Assembly (NCBI GenBank): GCA_022496805.1
Contig: CM040100.1
Span: 26,565,009-26,629,008 of the forward strand
From: Pohlia nutans
Lineage: Eukaryota; Streptophyta; Bryopsida; Bryales; Mniaceae
DNA length: 64,000 nucleotides
Direction of reading: 5' to 3'
Every line of letters starts with the position of its first letter. Position 1 is the first letter of the stretch. A model generated the notes under the pieces. That model saw only the letters and a list, made by a program, of their open reading frames with translations. It did no database searches and was not told where the DNA came from. This document shows positions 53,299-64,000 of this stretch, piece by piece. The position numbers and the translations under genes are program-made.

Positions 53299-54678
53299 TG
53301 CGACGTGTGATTGTGCAAGATCCATGCCACTTACCATTCCACGCAGTGCTTTCACACTCTTGACATTCAAATGCCCGAGACGACGATGCCACAACGCCAA
53401 CTTGTCTTCGTTTGAACTCGATTGCACCAACGTTGCGGATTCCGCCGCGTGCATCTTGGAAAACTTGATTTGGTACAAGCCGTTGACTTCGTGTATAATG
53501 GCCACCTCCTCACGACTTGGAGACAACACAAAACACCCTTGGTCGCTAAATTCCACTCGCAAATGCTTCATCACCAAATGTCGCACCGATAAAAGATTTG
53601 CCTTCAACTTGGGAACGTGGAGGACATCATGGATGGTAATTGTCTTCACACGACCCTTCACCTCGGTGTCTACGACGATGGATCCTTTACCCACGGCTTG
53701 AAGAACCGTATCATCACCCAAAATGACATTCTTTGGAGATATGACGTGATATGATTGGAAACAAGTCCTAATGGGCGCCATGTGACTCGAGGCTCCCGAA
53801 TCAACAATCCAATCGATCACACTACCATTGCATGACACGTGACTTGCCATCATTGCATACTCGTCCCCGTCATCACACCAAGAAGAGACGCTAGTCATAA
53901 ATGCGTACTCATCACTTGCATCGTTGACCTTTGTATTGTTGGCACTTTCCTCTCTCTTGCGTTTGTAGCAAAATTTTGCCAAGTGGCCCTTCTTACCGCA
54001 ATAGTAGCATACCTTGTCTGTAGAGCTCCCACTGGCACCGCTCTTGGATTGCTTCGCCATAAGCGCCGCGCTATCGCCACGAGTCTCGTTCTCTTTGCGC
54101 CGCGAGAGTTCATGCAACAACCGTGATGTCACATAATCAAGAGTGAGCTCGCTAATGGGCCTACTCTCCATAGCAACGATAAGATACTCGTACGACGGCG
54201 GCAAACTCTCGAGGAGCGTCATAACGATATCACCGTCGGTAATGTTGACGTCTGCGCCGTTGAGCTGATCCGCAAGAGCCTTGACTTTGTTGATGTGCGC
54301 CAACATGTCGTCGTTTTCTTCCATCTTGATGGTGAAAAACTTGCGCCTCAATAACAAGATATTGACCAAGCTCTTTGCCTCATGAATATTGCAAAGCTTG
54401 GCCCATGCCTCGGCGGGAGTCTTGCACGACCGAATATGAGAAAGCTGGGAATCAGAAAGATTAAGAGCCAAAATCGCAAAGGCCTTTTTCTCTCGCCGAG
54501 TGTACGCAGTTCGTACCCTAGCCTCGGCGTTAGACGAAGGCGGTTCCTCACTACCCTCAACTATCTCCCACAATTCTTTTTCGGCCATGACCATTTCCAT
54601 CTTGAATTTCCACAAGTGGAAGTTGACGCCATCGAACTTGTCTACAACCTTAGCACCTTCACCCTCAAATGTAGCCAT
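53299..54678 (-). pseudogene. gag: Array unit 2, truncated Gag-protease frame (C12 gag)
   Basis: From the ATG at 54678: full Gag, CCHC knuckle, protease with DSGAS, and the pre-integrase LWHRRLGH region to LAQSHVA. It is then ended by the LTR, whose first bases TGTTGA supply Cys and a stop (frame ends at 53293), giving about 461 residues. Carries SSWCDD, SHVSC, SSNAEAR and LLLRRKF like C14. No integrase, RT or RNase H. An LTR lies directly upstream (54802-55119), after a shortened leader of about 120 nt, so transcription is conceivable. The product would be a Gag with protease but without replication enzymes. Confidence 0.85.
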
Positions 54679-54801
54679 ATCCTTGATTGAAGGACGTACG
54701 CTCACAAAATTCAGCCCCTAGAAAGCTATGAAAAATTGTTTTTATGATTTTTTGACAATTTTGTGATTTGTGAAGCAAATTGCACACGTATGTGCTTCTA
54801 A

Positions 54802-55119
54802 TATTGAAGGTTAGATTAGAATGCCAAAGCCTCACACAAACACTTGGAATGCATAGGAAAGAGATGATCTTTACTCATGGGCTGCCCCTCTTAAGTAGCA
54901 CACCCAAGGGAGTCCCCTTGGCAAACCATATGGGACATCAGCCCATACTCCACTCCTAGTACACTAGGATCAGCCCATATCACTTGGGAGACCCAATTCT
55001 CATTACTTCTAACTAGTACCACTTCTCTAGTTGCAAGTCTAGCTCATTCGCATCATCTACTCTAGCTAATGCGCATGGCTATGAGCAACTTCAGCCCACG
55101 CAATCATCCTACTTCAACA
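54802..55119 (-). repeat. LTR between array units 2 and 3
   Basis: 318 bp, appears identical to the LTR at 52981. Followed by TGCGA. Confidence 0.93.
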
Positions 55120-56499
55120 TGCGACGTGTGATTGTGCAAGATCCATGCCACTTACCATTCCACGCAGTGCTTTCACACTCTTGACATTCAAATGCCCGAG
55201 ACGACGATGCCACAACGCCAACTTGTCTTCGTTTGAACTCGATTGCACCAACGTTGCCGATTCCGCCGCGTGCATCTTGGAAAACTTGATTTGGTACAAG
55301 CCGTTGACTTCGTGTATAATGGCCACCTCCTCACGACTTGGAGACAACACGAAACACCCTTGGTCGCTAAATTCCACTCGCAAATGCTTCATCACCAAAT
55401 GTCGCACCGATAAAAGATTTGCCTTCAACTTGGGAACGTGGAGGACATCATGGATGGTAATTGTCTTCACACGACCCTTCACCTCGGTGTCTACGACGAT
55501 GGATCCTTTACCCACGGCTTGAAGAACCGTATCATCACCCAAAATGACATTCTTTGGAGATATGACGTGATATGATTGGAAACAAGTCCTAATGGGCGCC
55601 ATGTGACTCGAGGCTCCCGAATCAACAATCCAATCGATCACACTACCATTGCATGACACGTGACTTGCCATCATTGCATACTCGTCCCCGTCATCACACC
55701 AAGAAGAGACGCTAGTCATAAATGCGTACTCATCACTTGCATCGTTGACCTTTGTATTGTTGGCACTTTCCTCTCTCTTGCGTTTGTAGCAAAATTTTGC
55801 CAAGTGGCCCTTCTTACCGCAATAGTAGCATACCTTGTCTGTAGAGCTCCCACTGGCACCGCTCTTGGATTGCTTCGCCATAAGCGCCGCGCTATCGCCA
55901 CGAGTCTCGTTCTCTTTGCGCCGCGAGAGTTCATGCAACAACCGTGATGTCACATAATCAAGAGTGAGCTCGCTAATGGGCCTACTCTCCATAGCAACGA
56001 TAAGATACTCGTACGACGGCGGCAAACTCTCGAGGAGCGTCATAACGATATCACCGTCGGTAATGTTGACGTCTGCGCCGTTGAGCTGATCCGCAAGAGC
56101 CTTGACTTTGTTGATGTGCGCCAACATGTCGTCGTTTTCTTCCATCTTGATGGTGAAAAACTTGCGCCTCAAAAACAAGATATTGACCAAGCTCTTTGCC
56201 TCATGAATATTGCAAAGCTTGGCCCATGCCTCGGCGGGAGTCTTGCACGACCGAATATGAGAAAGCTGGGAATCAGAAAGATTAAGAGCCAAAATGGCAA
56301 AGGCCTTTTTCTCTCGCCGAGTGTACGCAGTTCGTACCCTAGCCTCGGCGTCGAACGAAGGCGGTTCCTCACTACCCTCAACTATCTCCCACAATTCTTT
56401 TTCGGCCATGACCATTTCCATCTTGAATTTCCACAAGTGGAAGTTGACGCCATCGAACTTGTCTACAACCTTAGCACCTTCACCCTCAAATGTAGCCAT
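55120..56499 (-). pseudogene. gag: Array unit 3, truncated Gag-protease frame (C12 gag)
   Basis: Same organisation as unit 2 and again open for about 461 residues from the ATG at 56499 to the LTR-supplied stop at 55114. Differs from unit 2 by PPSFDAE, LFLRRKF and a few silent changes, so it keeps the common family form at sites where units 1 and 2 share a variant. Hence unit 2 is a hybrid of C14-type and C12-type gag. The leader of about 120 nt is bounded by the C15 LTR. Confidence 0.85.
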
Positions 56500-56622
56500 A
56501 TCCTTGATTGAAGGACGTACGCTCACAAAATTCAGCCCCTAGAAAGCTAAGAAAAATTGTTTTTATGATTTTTTGACAATTTTGTGATTTGTGAAGCAAA
56601 TTGCACACGTATGTGCTTCTAA

Positions 56623-56940
56623 TATTGAAGGTTAGATTAGAATGCCAAAGCCTCACACAAACACTTGGAATGCATAGGGAAGAGATGATCTTTACTCATG
56701 GGCTGCCCCTCTTAAGTAGCACACCCAAGGGAGTCCCCTTGGCAAACCATATGGGACACCAGCCCATACTCCACTCCTAGTACACTAGGATCAGCCCATA
56801 TCACTTGGGAGACCCAATTCTCATTACTTCTAACTAGTACCACATCTCTAGTTGCAAGTCTAGCTCATTCGCATCATCTACTCTAGCTAATGCGCATGGC
56901 TATGAGCAACTTCAGCCCACGCAATCATCCTACTTCAACA
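56623..56940 (-). repeat. C15 3' LTR (right end of tandem array)
   Basis: 318 bp; differs from the array LTRs at three sites (GCATAGGGAAG, GGGACACC, ACCACATC), so it is a separate lineage. Confidence 0.93.
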
Positions 56941-59900
56941 CTCCCACTTTGCGAATAGCCAAAGCCTTCGAGCCCAAATGCCACCACTAGTCTTTGATGT
57001 CGATCTCTCGCAAGAGCCTTTGTCAGCACGTCCGCCACCATGTGCTCCGTTGGACAATACTTCAACTCTATCACCTTCATCTCTAACTTCTCTCCAATGA
57101 AGTGATATTGCACATCAATGTGCTTTGTACGTGAGTGATGCGTTGGATTCTTCGCCAATGACATACTCCCTTGGTTGTCACACATGATTGTTGTAGCCTC
57201 CTCTTGAGTGCATCTCACATCCGCCATTAGTTGCCTCAACCAAATGGCCTCCTTCGTACCGTGGCTCGTCGCCATGTACTCCGCCTCAACCGTTGACGTG
57301 GCCGTGGTTTGTTGGCGCTTGCTATTCCATGAAACGGCCCCCGATCCAACTTTGAACATGTACCCCGTGGTGGATCTACGATCATTGGTATCACCCGCAT
57401 AATCCGCATCACAATACCCACTCAACACAATGTTGTCACCTCCAAGACACAACCTCACATCACTTGTGCCTTTCAAGTACCGCATGATCCTCTTGACCGC
57501 AATCCAATGACTTGAACCCGGTCTTGCCATGTGTTGACTCACAAGGCTGATTGGATACGCAAGGTCCGGCCTTGTTGCAATCATGGCATACATCAATGAC
57601 CCTACAGCTTGCTTGTATGGCACATCCACCATAGATTGAGCTTCTAATGCATACTCCTCATCGGTGAGTTTCACGAGTTTGGAATTCACATCCAATGGAG
57701 TGCCAACCGGTTTGCAATCCTCCATGCCAAAGCGTTTGAGAACATCCATAACATACTTGCTTTGATTCATTGTTATGGTGCGTGTTGCTCTATCTCGCAC
57801 AAACTCAACTCCTAGACAAAAGTGCAACTCACCCAGATCACTCATCTCGTACTCGATCTCAAGCATTGCCTTCAATGCCTTCAAAGAGCTCATACAACTT
57901 GCAAGGATGATCAAATCATCCACATATATGATCACGATGACCACATGTTGCCCCTTTTGCATGAAATACAAGCTGTGATCAGCGATGCTCCTTGTGAACC
58001 CGATATGAACAAGAAACGTGTCAATCTTTTGATACCATGCGCGTGGAGATTGCTTCAACCCATACAATGACTTGTTCAACTTGCAAACAAGGTTCTCATT
58101 ACCTCGTTGCACAAATCCTTCGGGTTGCACCATGTAGATGTCCTCGTCCAACTCGCCGTTCAAGAACGCCGTCTTCACATCCATTTGATGCATTTCCAAA
58201 TCCATGGCAGCCCCGATGGCCAAAATGCATCGAATAGTGGTGAATTTCGCCACCGGTGCAAAGGTCTCATGAAAATCAACACCTTCGATTTGTGAAAAGC
58301 CCTTTGCCACCAATCTTGCCTTATAACGAACCACATCACCCGTTGCATCTCTCTTTGCACGAAATACCCACTTACAACCGATAGCGTTGCGATTCTTGGG
58401 GAGGGGAGTCAATTCCCAAGTGCCATTGTCCATCAACGATTTGTACTCCTCTTGCATGGCTTGCTCCCACTTGTTTGCATCATCACAACTCAACGCTTCA
58501 CGAATCGTCAATGGAGCATCTAAAAGTGCAACGTTTGCATGCTCCTCCTCACCTTGAGGGAGAATATGATTCTTCCACCACTCGCCAAGTGGTCTACGAT
58601 TTCTCTCTGGATAACGACGATCGCTCGAGGATGCATTGTCTTCAACCGCCGTTGCTTGTGCCTTTTTCTCGCCATTCTTCGTCTTCAAAGGTCGCTCCTC
58701 AATATGTTCCTCATCACCACCATCTTCGTCATCTTCGTCTTCATCAACAATATCAATAACGGGAGATTTGGAAGATTGGTCCACAATCGCCGGTTTATCG
58801 CCACTTCTCCCACTTGGACCATCGTCCAAATTGTCTTCAACCTTGGAATTCTCGCAAAATGTCACATCACGAGCTCGAATGATCTTCTTGGTCTCGAGCG
58901 ACATGAGCCTGTACGCCTTGGTACCTTCACAATATCCAAGAAACACACATTTTGTTGCCTTGGCCTCAAAGTTTGGTTCTTTGAGAATCGGGTACCTTTG
59001 CAAATGCGATGCATCCAAATGTGCGCATGTGCTCCACGCGGGGTGGCCTCCCACTCCACGCTTGCTCGGGTGTCATGTTTTGAACCGCACTCGTCGGGCA
59101 TCGGTTGCGTGTGTACACCGCAGTCACCACCGCTTCCGCCCAAAGGTCCAAACCCAAATTTTGTGCATGCAACATACTCCTTGCCATTTCCACAATTGTT
59201 CGATTTGCACGCTCTGCAACTCCGTTTTGTTGTGGTGTATATGGCGTTGTGGTTTGTCTAGCAATGCCTTCTTTCTTCAATAACTCTCCAAATTGGTTGG
59301 ACATGAACTCGCCGCCATTATCCGATCGAAACACCTTGATCTTGTGCTCGGATTGCTTCTCAACCAACGCCTTGAACTCTTTGAACTTCTCAAAACACTC
59401 GCTCTTTGCTTTGATCGGATACAACCATATCTTCCTCGAAAAATCATCAATGAACGTCACAAAATACTTGCAACCCCCCATAGACGTGGTCTTCATTGGA
59501 CCACACACGTCGGAATGCACAATCTCAAGAACCTTGGTTGCACGAGTTGCCCCATCACCTGGAAACGGTGAGCGTTGTTGCTTGCCTTCAATACAACCCT
59601 CACATGTGAATGAACTAGGTGCGACGTGTGATTGTGCAAGATCCATGCCACTTACCATTCCACGCAGTGCTTTCACACTCTTGACATTCAAATGCCCGAG
59701 ACGACGATGCCACAACGCCAACTTGTCTTCGTTTGAACTCGATTGCACCAACGTTGCGGATTCCGCCGCGTGCATCTTGGAAAACTTGATTTGGTACAAG
59801 CCGTTGACTTCGTGTATAATGGCCACCTCCTCACGACTTGGAGACAACACAAAACACCCTTGGTCGCTAAATTCCACTCGCAAATGCTTCATCACCAAAT

Positions 59901-60739
59901 GTCGCACCGATAAAAGATTTGCCTTCAACTTGGGAACGTGGGGGACATCATGGATGGTAATTGTCTTCACACGACCCTTCACCTCGGTGTCTACGACAAT
60001 GGATCCTTTCCTCTCTCTTGCGTTTGTAGCAAAATTTTGCCAAGTGGCCCTTCTTACCGCAATAGTAGCATACCTTGTCTGTAGAGCTCCCACTGGCACC
60101 GCTCTTGGATTGCTTCGCCATAAGCGCCGCGCTATCGCCACGAGTCTCGTTCTCTTTGCGCCGTGAGAGTTCATGCAACAACCGTGATGTCACATAATCA
60201 AGAGTGAGCTCGCTAATGGGCCTACTCTCCATAGCAACGATAAAATACTCGTACGACGGCGGCAAACTCTCGAGGAGCGTCATAACGATATCACCGTCGG
60301 TAATGTTGACGTCTGCGCCGTTGAGCTGATCCGCAAGAGCCTTGACTTTGTTGATGTGCGCCAACATGTCGTCGTTTTCTTCCATCTTGATGGTGAAAAA
60401 CTTGCGCCTCAAAAACAAGATATTGACCAAGCTCTTTGCCTCATGAATATTGCAAAGCTTGGCCCATGCCTCGGCGGGAGTCTTGCACGACCGAATATGA
60501 GAAAGCAAGGAATCAGAAAGATTAAGAGCCAAAATCGCAAAGGCCTTTTTCTCTCGCCGAGTGTACGCAGTTCGTACCCTAGCCTCGGCGTCAGACGAAG
60601 GCGGTTCCTCACTACCCTCAACTATCTCCCACAATTCTTTTTCGGCCATGACCATTTCCATCTTGAATTTCCACAAGTGGAAGTTGACGCCATCGAACTT
60701 GTCTACAACCTTAGCACCTTCACCCTCAAATGTAGCCAT
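56925..60739 (-). pseudogene. gag-pol: C15 Gag-Pol, deletion and frameshift
   Basis: Begins at the ATG at 60739 with intact Gag and CCHC knuckle, then a 260-bp deletion at about 60004-60009 joins REE of the post-knuckle linker to the protease flank. The protease active site DSGAS is lost and the frame shifts. The original ends share CTTT, pointing to short-homology repair. A second lesion, one extra A at about 58970 (CCTCAAAGTTTGG), shifts the frame between integrase and the linker. RT with YVDD and RNase H remain open to 56925. It also has ENEYEM changed to EIEYEM in RT and FIGEKLE in the C-terminus, the latter shared with C16. Confidence 0.9.
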
Positions 60740-61322
60740 ATCCTTGATTGAAGGACGTACGCTCACAAAATTCAGCCCCTAGAAAGCTAAGAAAAATTGT
60801 TTTTATGATTTTTTGACAATTTTGTGATTTGTGAGGCAAATTGCACACGTACGTGCTTCTAATGCCTCCAAACTAATTCCAAACACTAAATCAGCACCTT
60901 TGTGTTACACATCAACCTCACAACACTCAATCGTGATGGTTCTTAGTGAATTTGCACAAGATCATACCACAACACCCTAACTAGGAGAAATGCGCACTCG
61001 TTGGCTCAAATCCACTCAAATCAGCACCCTTGTGCTTCACAACACGTAATGCACCCTATGGACACCCTTGTGCCTTCCAAGGACTCTAAATCAATGCAAA
61101 TTCAGACCCTTCAAGTCCTAATTGCATTGAAATTCATCAAATCAGCCCCGTTGTGCATTCACTAACCCAAACTCTAATTTTGAGCACTCCAAGGGCATAA
61201 CTCACATTCCAAACCCTTGTGCAAGAATTGCAATACCAAAATCAGATTGTAGACTCACCCCAAGAGCCTCAAAGCATAAAAGTGCCTTGCAACAACACAA
61301 GTGCACAAATTGAGCACAAATT
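60740..61322 (-). other. C15 leader, cut by C16
   Basis: ATG-proximal 583 nt of the leader, including the acceptor-like run, CACGTACGTG, the 18-bp words and the donor-like GTGAGT. The minisatellite and primer site are beyond C16. Confidence 0.75.
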
Positions 61323-61640
61323 TATTGAAGGTTAGATTAGAATGCCAAAGCCTCACACAAACACTTGGAATGCATAGGAAAGAGATGATCTTTACTCATG
61401 GGCTGCCCCTCTTAAGTAGCACACCCAAGGGAGTCCCCTTGGCAAACCATATGGGACATCAGCCCATACTCCACTCCTAGTACACTAGGATCAGCCCATA
61501 TCACTTGGGAGACCCAATTCTCATTACTTCTAACTAGTACCACTTCTCTAGTTGCTAGTCTAGCTCATTCGCATCATCTACTCTTGCTAATGCGCATGGC
61601 TATGAGCAACTTCAGCCCACGCAATCATCCTACTTCAACA
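61323..61640 (-). repeat. C16 3' LTR
   Basis: 318 bp, with GCTAGTCTAG and CTCTTGCTAATG variants. Confidence 0.93.
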
Positions 61641-63237
61641 CTCCCACTTTGCGAATAGCCAAAGCCTTGGAGCCCAAATGCCACCACTAGTCTTTGATGT
61701 CGATCTCTCGCAAGAGCCTTTGTCAGCACGTCCGCCACCATGTGCTCCGTTGGACAATACTTCAACTCTATCACCTTCATCTCTAACTTCTCTCCAATGA
61801 AGTGATATTGCACATCAATGTGCTTTGTACGTGAGTGATGCGTTGGATTCTTTGCCAATGACATACTCCCTTGGTTGTCACACATGATTGTTGTAGCCTC
61901 CTCTTGAGTGCATCTCACATCCGCCATTAGTTGCCTCAACCAAATGGCCTCCTTCGTACCGTGGCTCGTCGCCATGTACTCCGCCTCAACCGTTGACGTG
62001 GCCGTGGTTTGTTGGCGCTTGCTATTCCATGAAACGGCCCCCGATCCAACTTTGAACATGTACCCCGTGGTGGATCTACGATCATTGGTATCACCCGCAT
62101 AATCCGCATCACAATACCCACTCAACACAATGTTGTCACCTCCAAGACACAACCTCACATCACTTGTGCCTTTCAAGTACCGCATGATCCTCTTGACCGC
62201 AACCCAATGACTTGAACCCGGTCTTGCCATGTGTTGACTCACAACGCTGATTGGATACGCAAGGTCCGGCCTTGTTGCAATCATAGCATACATCAATGAC
62301 CCTACAGCTTGCTTGTATGGAACATCCACCATAGATTGAGCCTCTAATGCATACTCCTCATCGGTGAGTTTCACGAGTTTGGAATTCACATCCAATGGAG
62401 TGCCAACCGGTTTGCAATCCTCCATGCCAAAGCGTTTGAGAACATCCATAACATACTTGCTTTGATTCATTGTTATGGTGCGTGTTGCTCTATCTCGCAC
62501 AAACTCAACTCCTAAACAAAAGTGCAACTCACCGAGATCACTCATCTCGTACTCGTTCTCAAGCATTGCCTTCAATGCCTTCAAAGAGCTCATACCACTT
62601 GCAAGGATGATCAAATCATCCACATATATGATCACGATGACCACATGTTGCCCCTTTTGCATGAAATACAAGCTGTGATCAGCGATGCTCCTTGTGAACC
62701 CGATATGAACAAGAAACGTGTCAATCTTTTGATACCATGCGCGTGGAGATTGCTTCAACCCATACAATGACTTGTTCAACTTGCAAACAAGGTTCTCATT
62801 ACCTCGTTGCACAAATCCTTCGGGTTGTACCATGTAGATGACCTCGTCCAACTCGCCGTTCAAGAACGCCGTCTTCACATCCATTTGATGCATTTCCAAA
62901 TCCATGGCAGCCCCGATGGCCAAAATGCATCGAATAGTGGTGAATTTCGCCACCGGTGCAAAGGTCTCATGAAAATCAACACCTTCGATTTGTGAAAAGC
63001 CCTTTGCCACCAATCTTGCCTTATAACGAACCACATCACCCGTTGCATCTCTCTTTGCACGAAATACCCACTTACAACCGATAGCGTTGCGATTCTTGGG
63101 GAGGGGAGTCAATTCCCAAGTGCCATTGTCCATCAACGATTTGTACTCCTCTTGCATGGCTTGCTCCCACTTGTTTGCATCATCACAACTCAACGCTTCA
63201 CGAATCGTCAATGGAGCATCTAAAAGTGCAACGTTTG
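61625..63237 (-). pseudogene. pol: C16 RT-RNase H fragment
   Basis: Open frame from the NVALLDAP region of the linker, interrupted by C17, through RT (YVDD) and RNase H to the stop in the LTR. Has GELDEVIYM (D to V) in RT, LASGMSS shared with C13, and FIGEKLE shared with C15. No stop codon; it is broken only by the insertion of C17, so it may have been intact before. Confidence 0.88.
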
Positions 63238-63555
63238 TGTTGAAGTAGGATGATTGCGTGGGCTGAAGTTGCTCATAGCCATGCGCATTAGCTAGAGTAG
63301 ATGATGCGAATGAGCTAGACTAGCAACTAGAGAAGTGGTACTAGTTAGAGATAATGAGAATTGGGTCTCCCAAGTGATATGGGCTGATCCTAGTGTACTA
63401 GGAGTGGAGTATGGGCTGATGTCCCATATGGTTTGCCAAGGGGACTCCCTTGGGTGTACTACTTAAGAGGGGCAGCCCATGAGTAAAGATCATCTCTTTC
63501 CTATGCATTCCAAGTGTTTGTGTGAGGCTTTGGCATTCTAATCTAACCTTCAATA
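63238..63555 (+). repeat. C17 5' LTR
   Basis: 318 bp; shares GAGATAATG and GTGTACTAC variants with the C7 LTR, suggesting a common sublineage. Confidence 0.93.
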
Positions 63556-63569
63556 GGTTATGGGCCCAC
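63556..63569 (+). other. C17 primer-binding site
   Basis: GGTTATGGGCCCAC adjoining the LTR; half-tRNA type. Confidence 0.85.
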
Positions 63570-64000
63570 TCATGTGTTTTGCGTGAGTCAAAGATTAGAT
63601 TGCTCATTGTGTGGAGGTCGTGCTTTGGAGCGCTGATTTTGGAGTATTGGAGCGCTGATTTGGAACTTTGGAGGGCTGAATTCGAGCTTTGGTGGGCTGA
63701 TTTCGACATTGGGAGGTATTACAATCTTCCTACCTTTGATCTACGTGTTGGAGGGCTGAATTCGCACTTTGGAGCTATCATTTGTTGATTTGGAGCTTTT
63801 GGAGCACTTTGGAGCACTTTTGGAGTTTATACACGTCTACAAGGGCTGAATTGGAGCTTTGGAGCTTATTGGTGCTTGTTGGAGTATATTGGAGCTGATT
63901 GGAGCTTATTGGAGCTTATTGGAGCTTATTGGAGCTTATTGGCTCAATTTGTGCTCAATTTGTGCACTTGTGTTGTTGCAAGGCACTTTTATGCTTTGAG
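63570..64000 (+). other. C17 leader, incomplete
   Basis: Minisatellite at 63861-63946 with four CTTATT units after CTGATT, the same allele as C1. GGGCTGA words are present. No coding sequence before the window ends. Confidence 0.75.

Larger units (their letters stand above)
51478..56940 (-). repeat. Tandem LTR-gag array, 1821-bp period
   Basis: Three direct copies of a 1503-bp gag-protease segment (51478-52980, 53299-54801, 55120-56622), each followed by an LTR (52981, 54802, 56623). LTR starts are exactly 1821 bp apart. All three share the junction CTTCTAA to TATTGAAGG, and copies 2 and 3 begin TGCGACGTG. The copies differ at only a handful of bases. Unequal crossing-over between C14 and C12 gag is the simplest source. 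Confidence 0.9.
56623..61322 (-). mobile_element. C15, Copia-family element in the C12 leader
   Basis: Minus-strand 3' LTR, gag-pol with deletion and frameshift, and leader up to GCACAAATT at 61322, where C16 is inserted. Left flank CTTCTAA is leader sequence; the matching right flank and the 5' LTR are beyond the window. Confidence 0.9.
61323..63237 (-). mobile_element. C16, Copia-family element cut by C17
   Basis: Minus-strand 3' LTR and pol 3' part, inserted in the C15 leader (left flank AAATT) and interrupted at CGTTTG by the plus-strand C17. The rest lies beyond the window. Confidence 0.9.
63238..64000 (+). mobile_element. C17, Copia-family element, 5' end (runs off window)
   Basis: Plus-strand 5' LTR, primer site and first 431 nt of leader; the coding region is outside the window. 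Inserted in C16 with left flank GTTTG. It is the innermost and so youngest visible layer at the right end. Confidence 0.92.

Noticed and set aside
1..64000. The whole nested structure as an assembly artefact
   Set aside because: Several junctions have exact 5-bp duplications on both sides (TTCAT, ATAGC, TGCGA) and paired private LTR variants, which a misassembly would not create. It remains possible for the junctions at 19925 and in the tandem array.
63570..64000. A host gene or promoter at the right end
   Set aside because: The sequence is the family leader of C17 to the last base.

Overview
The window is almost entirely transposable-element DNA from a eukaryotic nuclear genome. I find no host gene, no structural RNA gene and no bacterial feature. 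About 96% of the 64 kb (all but 14522-16943) is one family of Ty1/Copia LTR retrotransposon, inserted repeatedly into itself in both orientations. A plant or other green-lineage nucleus is most likely: Gag-Pol is of the Tnt1/Copia type, and the primer-binding site matches the anticodon arm of eukaryotic initiator methionine tRNA. A bryophyte-like genome, in which dense Copia islands mark presumed centromeres, is one reading, but the species cannot be fixed from this sequence.

Family architecture, from the two complete copies C1 (173-5839, -) and C13 (40144-45811, +): a 318-bp LTR with ends TGTTGAAG...CTTCAATA; a primer-binding site GGTTATGGGCCCAC touching the 5' LTR; a leader of about 970 nt with a 10-bp minisatellite and recurrent GGGCTGA words; one gag-pol frame of 1357 codons (Gag, CCHC knuckle, protease, integrase, reverse transcriptase, RNase H); and a polypurine tract AAAGTGGGAG inside the 3' end of that frame, which stops 16 nt into the 3' LTR. 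Insertions make 5-bp target duplications.

Layout. Left block (1-14521): C1 lies inside C2 (+; 1-172 and 5840-9924), C2 lies inside the older, decayed C3 (-; 9925-14521), and a solo LTR sits inside the C3 LTR. Next comes a decayed Ty3/Gypsy remnant G1 (14522-16943, -), cut at both ends by family members. Middle block (16944-30505): the 3' half of C4 (-) is joined without an LTR to the leader of C5 (+, intact frame, no 5' LTR). Then follow the 3' ends of C6 and C7 (+), the 5' end of C8 (-), an LTR piece L1, a reverse-transcriptase fragment C9 (+) and a 25-bp LTR stub L2.

Right block (30506-64000): a chain of nested minus-strand copies, C10 broken by C11, C11 by C12, C12 by C13, C14 and C15, C15 by C16, and C16 by the plus-strand C17, which runs off the window. 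Within C12/C14 an LTR-gag unit of 1821 bp has been tandemly duplicated (51478-56940).

How it works together: C1 and C13 look able to supply every element-encoded function. C5 has an intact frame but has lost its promoter LTR and primer site. The other copies are broken by nested insertion, nonsense mutation, frameshift or short-homology deletion. Several lesions and amino-acid variants are shared between different copies, which points to mobilisation of defective copies in trans, template switching or gene conversion. Nesting assignments rest on exact LTR ends and target duplications read by eye; age and allele statements are qualitative.
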